Below are positions 60,084 through 64,000 of a DNA stretch of 64,000 nt, piece by piece. A model generated the notes under the pieces. It worked only from the letters and a program-made list of their open reading frames with translations. It was not told the origin of the DNA and did not search any database. Position 1 is the stretch's first letter. The number at the start of each line of letters is the position of its first letter. This DNA comes from Klebsormidium nitens (lineage: Eukaryota; Streptophyta; Klebsormidiophyceae; Klebsormidiales; Klebsormidiaceae). Both the position numbers and the translations under genes were made by a program. The DNA is taken from contig DF237175.1 in assembly GCA_000708835.1 (NCBI GenBank), positions 1-64,000 of the forward strand, read 5' to 3'.

Positions 60084-63071
60084 ATGGTTGGGATGACGGA
60101 GTTATCAGAAGCTGAGCTGCAAAACCTGTATACTTGGGTGAGGGTCCGCTCAAAAAGTTGTCTGCTGGCACTGCATTCAATGCATTTAGTACATCTAGTA
60201 CATTCTGAACCAACACGGCTCCACAACGGCTGATTTTTGTGTAGTACAACCAGCTTTGCACCTTGTGCATGCGAGAAAGCTGGCAATGAAAACCACGGGC
60301 AGAGAATTTTCCTGGGAGTCTTTCTTAAACTTACCGGTGAAATGAGAATCTCGCAAAAAGCACGTTAAGCAACAATCTAATGTCCATACACACTTTTAAG
60401 CTGGAGCTAGACAGCTTTGGACTAATTGACGAGGGCCCTTTATACGATTCCTGCAGGTCGACGAGATACCGCTGTCAAGACCGAAACGAAACATTGCCCG
60501 AGACTTTAGTGATGGAGGTAAAACAAAGACGTCCCTACCAACTTGTTTGGGCCAGGCTCAAGAAACGTATAAGTTGAAGAAATCCGGTTCGGGCTACCAC
60601 ACAATACAACGATGGCTGAGTAGCCACAAGAATTTTTGGCTGCGTTTGGAGCTGCTGTTTCGGAAAAGAACACCATTCTACTTTTCCTGCAACTGGCTAA
60701 AAGGTGTAGAGGACAGGAGGAACTGTTGATTGCAGCTTAGGCAGTGAGGCAGTCTGCGAGCTCCACTAAAAGTAAACCTTTTACCTGCATTTGCAGTCCT
60801 GGCGGCCGAGATCGTGGCTCACTATTTTCCAAAAACGGTGGAGACGCATAATTACAGCCAAGCAAACGGGTTTGCTCAGAAGATGTACAATTGGAATACG
60901 CTTAACTGTAAGTGCCCCAAACCCTTGCGACTACCATACAGTTTACATCGGTCGGAGGAAAGGAGTCGCAGCTTCACAAGCAATTGAGAAGAAAACCCAA
61001 CCTTCTTCCTGAAACAGTAGGGAAGTAGATGACGTTCATGAATAGCTAGGCCGGGTGCCTCGTCGGTTTCCAATCTTTGGAATTCGAGCGTGCGCAAGAA
61101 TGACGACAGCATCTATTACCACTGCTTATCAATAGCATCAGCGTTGTCCCTTTTTGGGGGACCCTTTGCTTCGATTCTTCTCATTTCCATCCAGGAATAT
61201 AAAATTGGGATCCGCAGGGTGTCAGCAGGTTGCCTACAAAGTCAGCGAACTCTCTTTCAGCAACCACTTCGATCAGGATAGATTAATCAAGGACTTGAGC
61301 CAGGGCTATCTTGACGTCGGACGCCTGGTCTTGCTGCAGTGAAAGTCTTCAAGAAGCTGCAGTTCAGTGTGACTCGAGAGGAGATTGAGGCTATCAGCAA
61401 CTGCGTACCAGGGGCAATCGAAAAACTGCTGAAGCAGTTGAAAGTAAAGGTGAGGGGCAGGAGCTTTCCTTCGTTGGTCGTCTCAGAAGTGCTCTTCAGG
61501 AACTACAGGGCGTTGGTTTCGACATCGAAAAGACTGCTGCTTCGCTTCTGTCAGCGGACTTTATATTGACCGCTGTCAGTCTCCAAATTTGATTTTGGGA
61601 AAGCACACAAGGGCCGTCAGCAGAATTTCACAGGACATTCTCGAATCAGAGATAAAGGTCATGACTTCTCCTCATCGTTTCTCAGCAATTCATTTACTCT
61701 GAGATGCTACTCGACGAGAAGCTCGATCGATCTTCACCAAAGTGTCTCTAAAATGATAGATCTCCGATATTTCTTTATCAGATTGCGAAGTACAAACCGG
61801 GCAGAAGGCCTTCATCTTCCGAGGGACCGGCTCCAGGTGAGAGTCGAATCCTGCTTCGTGCCGCTGCTCTGCCCATCTTGAACCCCTGCAATATGGCCCG
61901 TATAAGAGACACCAAGTTGCTACCAATTGGCTGATGAGCCTCTCTTCTGAACCGAAGAACCGCCTTGTGTCCGGTTTCGGTAGTGGCACTGTCCGTGGTC
62001 GAAGGTCGAAGAAAGAGCTCTTCATTGGCGATGTCATCATCCAGCCCAAGCGGCAAACCAACGAAGAGCCGGACCGAAACGTGGATCACCGTTCTTTGCC
62101 GAGGCACGTGCAATCATGGAGTAATATCCTGATCCAGCTTTTGGTACCCTTGAATCTTGTGACGTATATCGTATCAGGTTGAAATGATCTCGCTAAGACT
62201 CTCGTGAATCCAGGTACGGAAGGAATGGCCTCACAGTCTGGTCATCAGCGGAGGGGAGACTCCCTGTCACCAAACAGCAAGGCGCTGAGCTACGGGGGAG
62301 CGAACGGGACCGCCACAGATCCCACTAGGTAGCTTCCCTGGCGTTTCGTGACTCCCTTCTGCCTTTTTTGTTCTTCGCTTTCCTTTTTCCCTCCTTCCTT
62401 TGTCTTGAATGCACCTGTACTAGGATGCGGGGGACTTACTACAAGGGTACGAGCCAGCTTGTTGCGGAAATCATATTAATATGGTTAAGTACTATCTTTC
62501 AGCTTCGATAACAAAAAACCGTCCTGTAAAGTTTCCCTGCTCCTTCTGAACGATCGACCGGGAGCTGCGGTTGTTTGGATCTACTTGAGCGCATCCTTTC
62601 CGACAATTATTAAAGAGGCTGCAAAGTCTATCATCGTCCTCTAGATCAATCTCGACATCCGGGGCAAGTAGAAACGCGTCCATATCAAGATCAAAGACAT
62701 GACTCACCAATCTCCGGGCTCATGATTCTGGGTGGTCCTCGTCATTACCTCTTGACGAGGCGATCGTGAAGTGCCCGCTTCCTCTTAGCACCAGGTATTG
62801 CTTCTAGAATCAGGCGCTTCTTAAGAGTAGAGAAGTGTTCAATTTGTTGTAACATCTCATGTTCGAGATCCTCTCAAAGAAGTCTTTTGGGTATCGCAGG
62901 AGGTTCCAAGATCTGGAAGCCGTTGCGGAGAAGGACGCCAAGATTTTAGAATTGCGGGAGACAAACGAGCTTCTCGATTCGAAAGTGAAAAAGCTCGAGC
63001 AATTGGTTAGGTTAAAGGAGTCAAAGATCCAGGCGTTGACCGCAAAACTGCAGCAAGCAGGCCTTGCGTAG
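60084..63071 (+). CDS. SPEF1: Sperm flagellar protein 1 (SPEF1/CLAMP) homologue
   Basis: SPEF1 binds and bundles microtubules in cilia, mainly in the central apparatus. Seven exons (60084-60137, 60457-60517, 60797-60907, 61340-61449, 61782-61836, 62214-62328, 62900-63071) sum in frame to about 225 residues, close to the usual 230-240. The N-terminal calponin-homology domain spans residues 4-105: LQNLYTWVDEIPLSRPKRN, ARDFSDGVLAAEIVAHYFPK, then KVFKKLQFSVTREE and NCVPGAIEKLL. A low-complexity linker follows. The C-terminus is the typical SPEF1 coiled coil ending KKLEQLVRLKESKIQALTAKL. A second in-frame ATG at 60093 is an alternative start. Its presence suggests the organism makes flagellated cells. 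Confidence 0.92.
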
Positions 63072-64000
63072 CCATCAGTGCAGTACTACTGAGTCTCGTC
63101 TTACATAGCAGCCGGTGGATAGTTGTCGAGCATGGATGATACCATATAAGAAAATGATGCAGGGATGAACAATAAGGAGACGATGCAGGCCTCCTTTTCA
63201 TATTCTGGGCCTTGCTAGAGTGGCCAGGCCGTGACCACGTCCAAATGCTGGGAGCCTGAAGTCTGCCCATTACCAGACTCTGGAAGTAGGGAGTTTTCAT
63301 TTCTTAGGCATGTGAAACTGCGCCGAATTGAAACCGCAGCTAGGTGGAAAGGTGCAACCGGGAGTACAACACAGCTGGAAGATAAAAGGCACGGATGGCG
63401 CCAGCTGCCGGTTTATATCTGAAGCAATGGACAGTGAGTTTGCGAGCGGGCCTAAGTTGGAGTTGGAATAGAGCCATATCGCGACAGAAGCTCACCGTCA
63501 TGCCAGGTGCAGCACACTTACTGCGCACGGCAAGTAATTTTGTTGCACAGGCTCTGTGACTCTCTGACTTAGTACGACTGTGGTGAGCTCGCTTGTGCCT
63601 GGCAGGCGATCATGTGCAGTACGTCATCTTCTAATCAAAGCAACGTATACATCTCATGCAAAGCTTCACGGCCACGGTCCGTACGCGTGATCGTGACAAG
63701 GTAAATCTAGATTGCAAGATGATCATTAACTCTAGCTAGTGACTGCAGATGATCGTATATACCTACTTGCTGGCGCCCCATGGTACTAATCCAGTACGTC
63801 TGCATATTGGTATTGATCGAGTGCGCGTTCGTCATACAGGTTATCGTATGTGCATGCGCCCTCATGCAACCTGTGTTATCATATAGCCTTGTGCCTCAAG
63901 ATGCTTAACTTTAACTGTTTTGTTCGTATATAAAGCTGCATATAGAAGCCGGCGGCGTGATCCCGGACCGGCTGCCAACATGCGATATAGCGAAACGGCA
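63072..64000. other. 3' flank of SPEF1, no supported gene
   Basis: Only short frames without splice support or domains are present up to the window end. Confidence 0.55.

Noticed and set aside
61488-61560. Possible echo of the SPEF1 exon 61340-61449 in its next intron
   Set aside because: A few shared words (TCTTCAGGAA, ATCGAAAAG) occur in order, but similarity is too weak to call without alignment statistics.

Overview
This window is nuclear DNA of a green-lineage (streptophyte) eukaryote. Every confident gene is split by GT-AG introns of about 100-600 bp. Two genes are plant-type chloroplast genes: a PHT2;1-type phosphate transporter and an RH50-type DEAD-box helicase. Two others mark sexual or flagellate biology: the gamete fusogen HAP2/GCS1 and the axonemal calponin-homology protein SPEF1/CLAMP. 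Near-even base composition, moderate gene spacing and motile-cell genes would suit a charophyte alga such as Klebsormidium, or a bryophyte. The species is inference, not something the sequence shows.

Layout. 1.6-12.6 kb (-): a long, many-exon gene for an unrecognised charged protein with a PAM2-like motif and an in-frame stop near its 5' end. 13.7-17.3 kb (+): an ADP/ATP-carrier-like SLC25 protein. 18.5-19.8 kb (-): an F-box/LRR-like gene whose 3' end is frameshifted by a 16-bp tandem duplication. 22.5-31.2 kb (-): HAP2/GCS1, enlarged by a low-complexity N-terminal insertion and a long repeat-rich tail. 33.5-35.6 kb (+): a compact cytochrome b561-type membrane protein. 36.6-49.5 kb (-): the RH50-like helicase. 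52.1-58.5 kb (-): PHT2;1. 60.1-63.1 kb (+): SPEF1. Two small inverted-repeat-bounded elements with internal phrase repeats lie between genes at 50.9 and 59.2 kb.

I reconstructed seven gene models exon by exon. The summed exon lengths stay in frame and the joined proteins match known families across each junction. That check also supports GC-AG introns in HAP2 and PHT2;1, and two more by phase in the first gene.

The most unusual signal is a set of decayed partial copies of exon edges inside introns. Each copy carries exon sequence next to a splice site plus some intron. They occur in the helicase gene (three copies of one exon's 3' edge, two copies of the exon 5' part encoding the DEVD motif, and single echoes of two more exons) and in HAP2.
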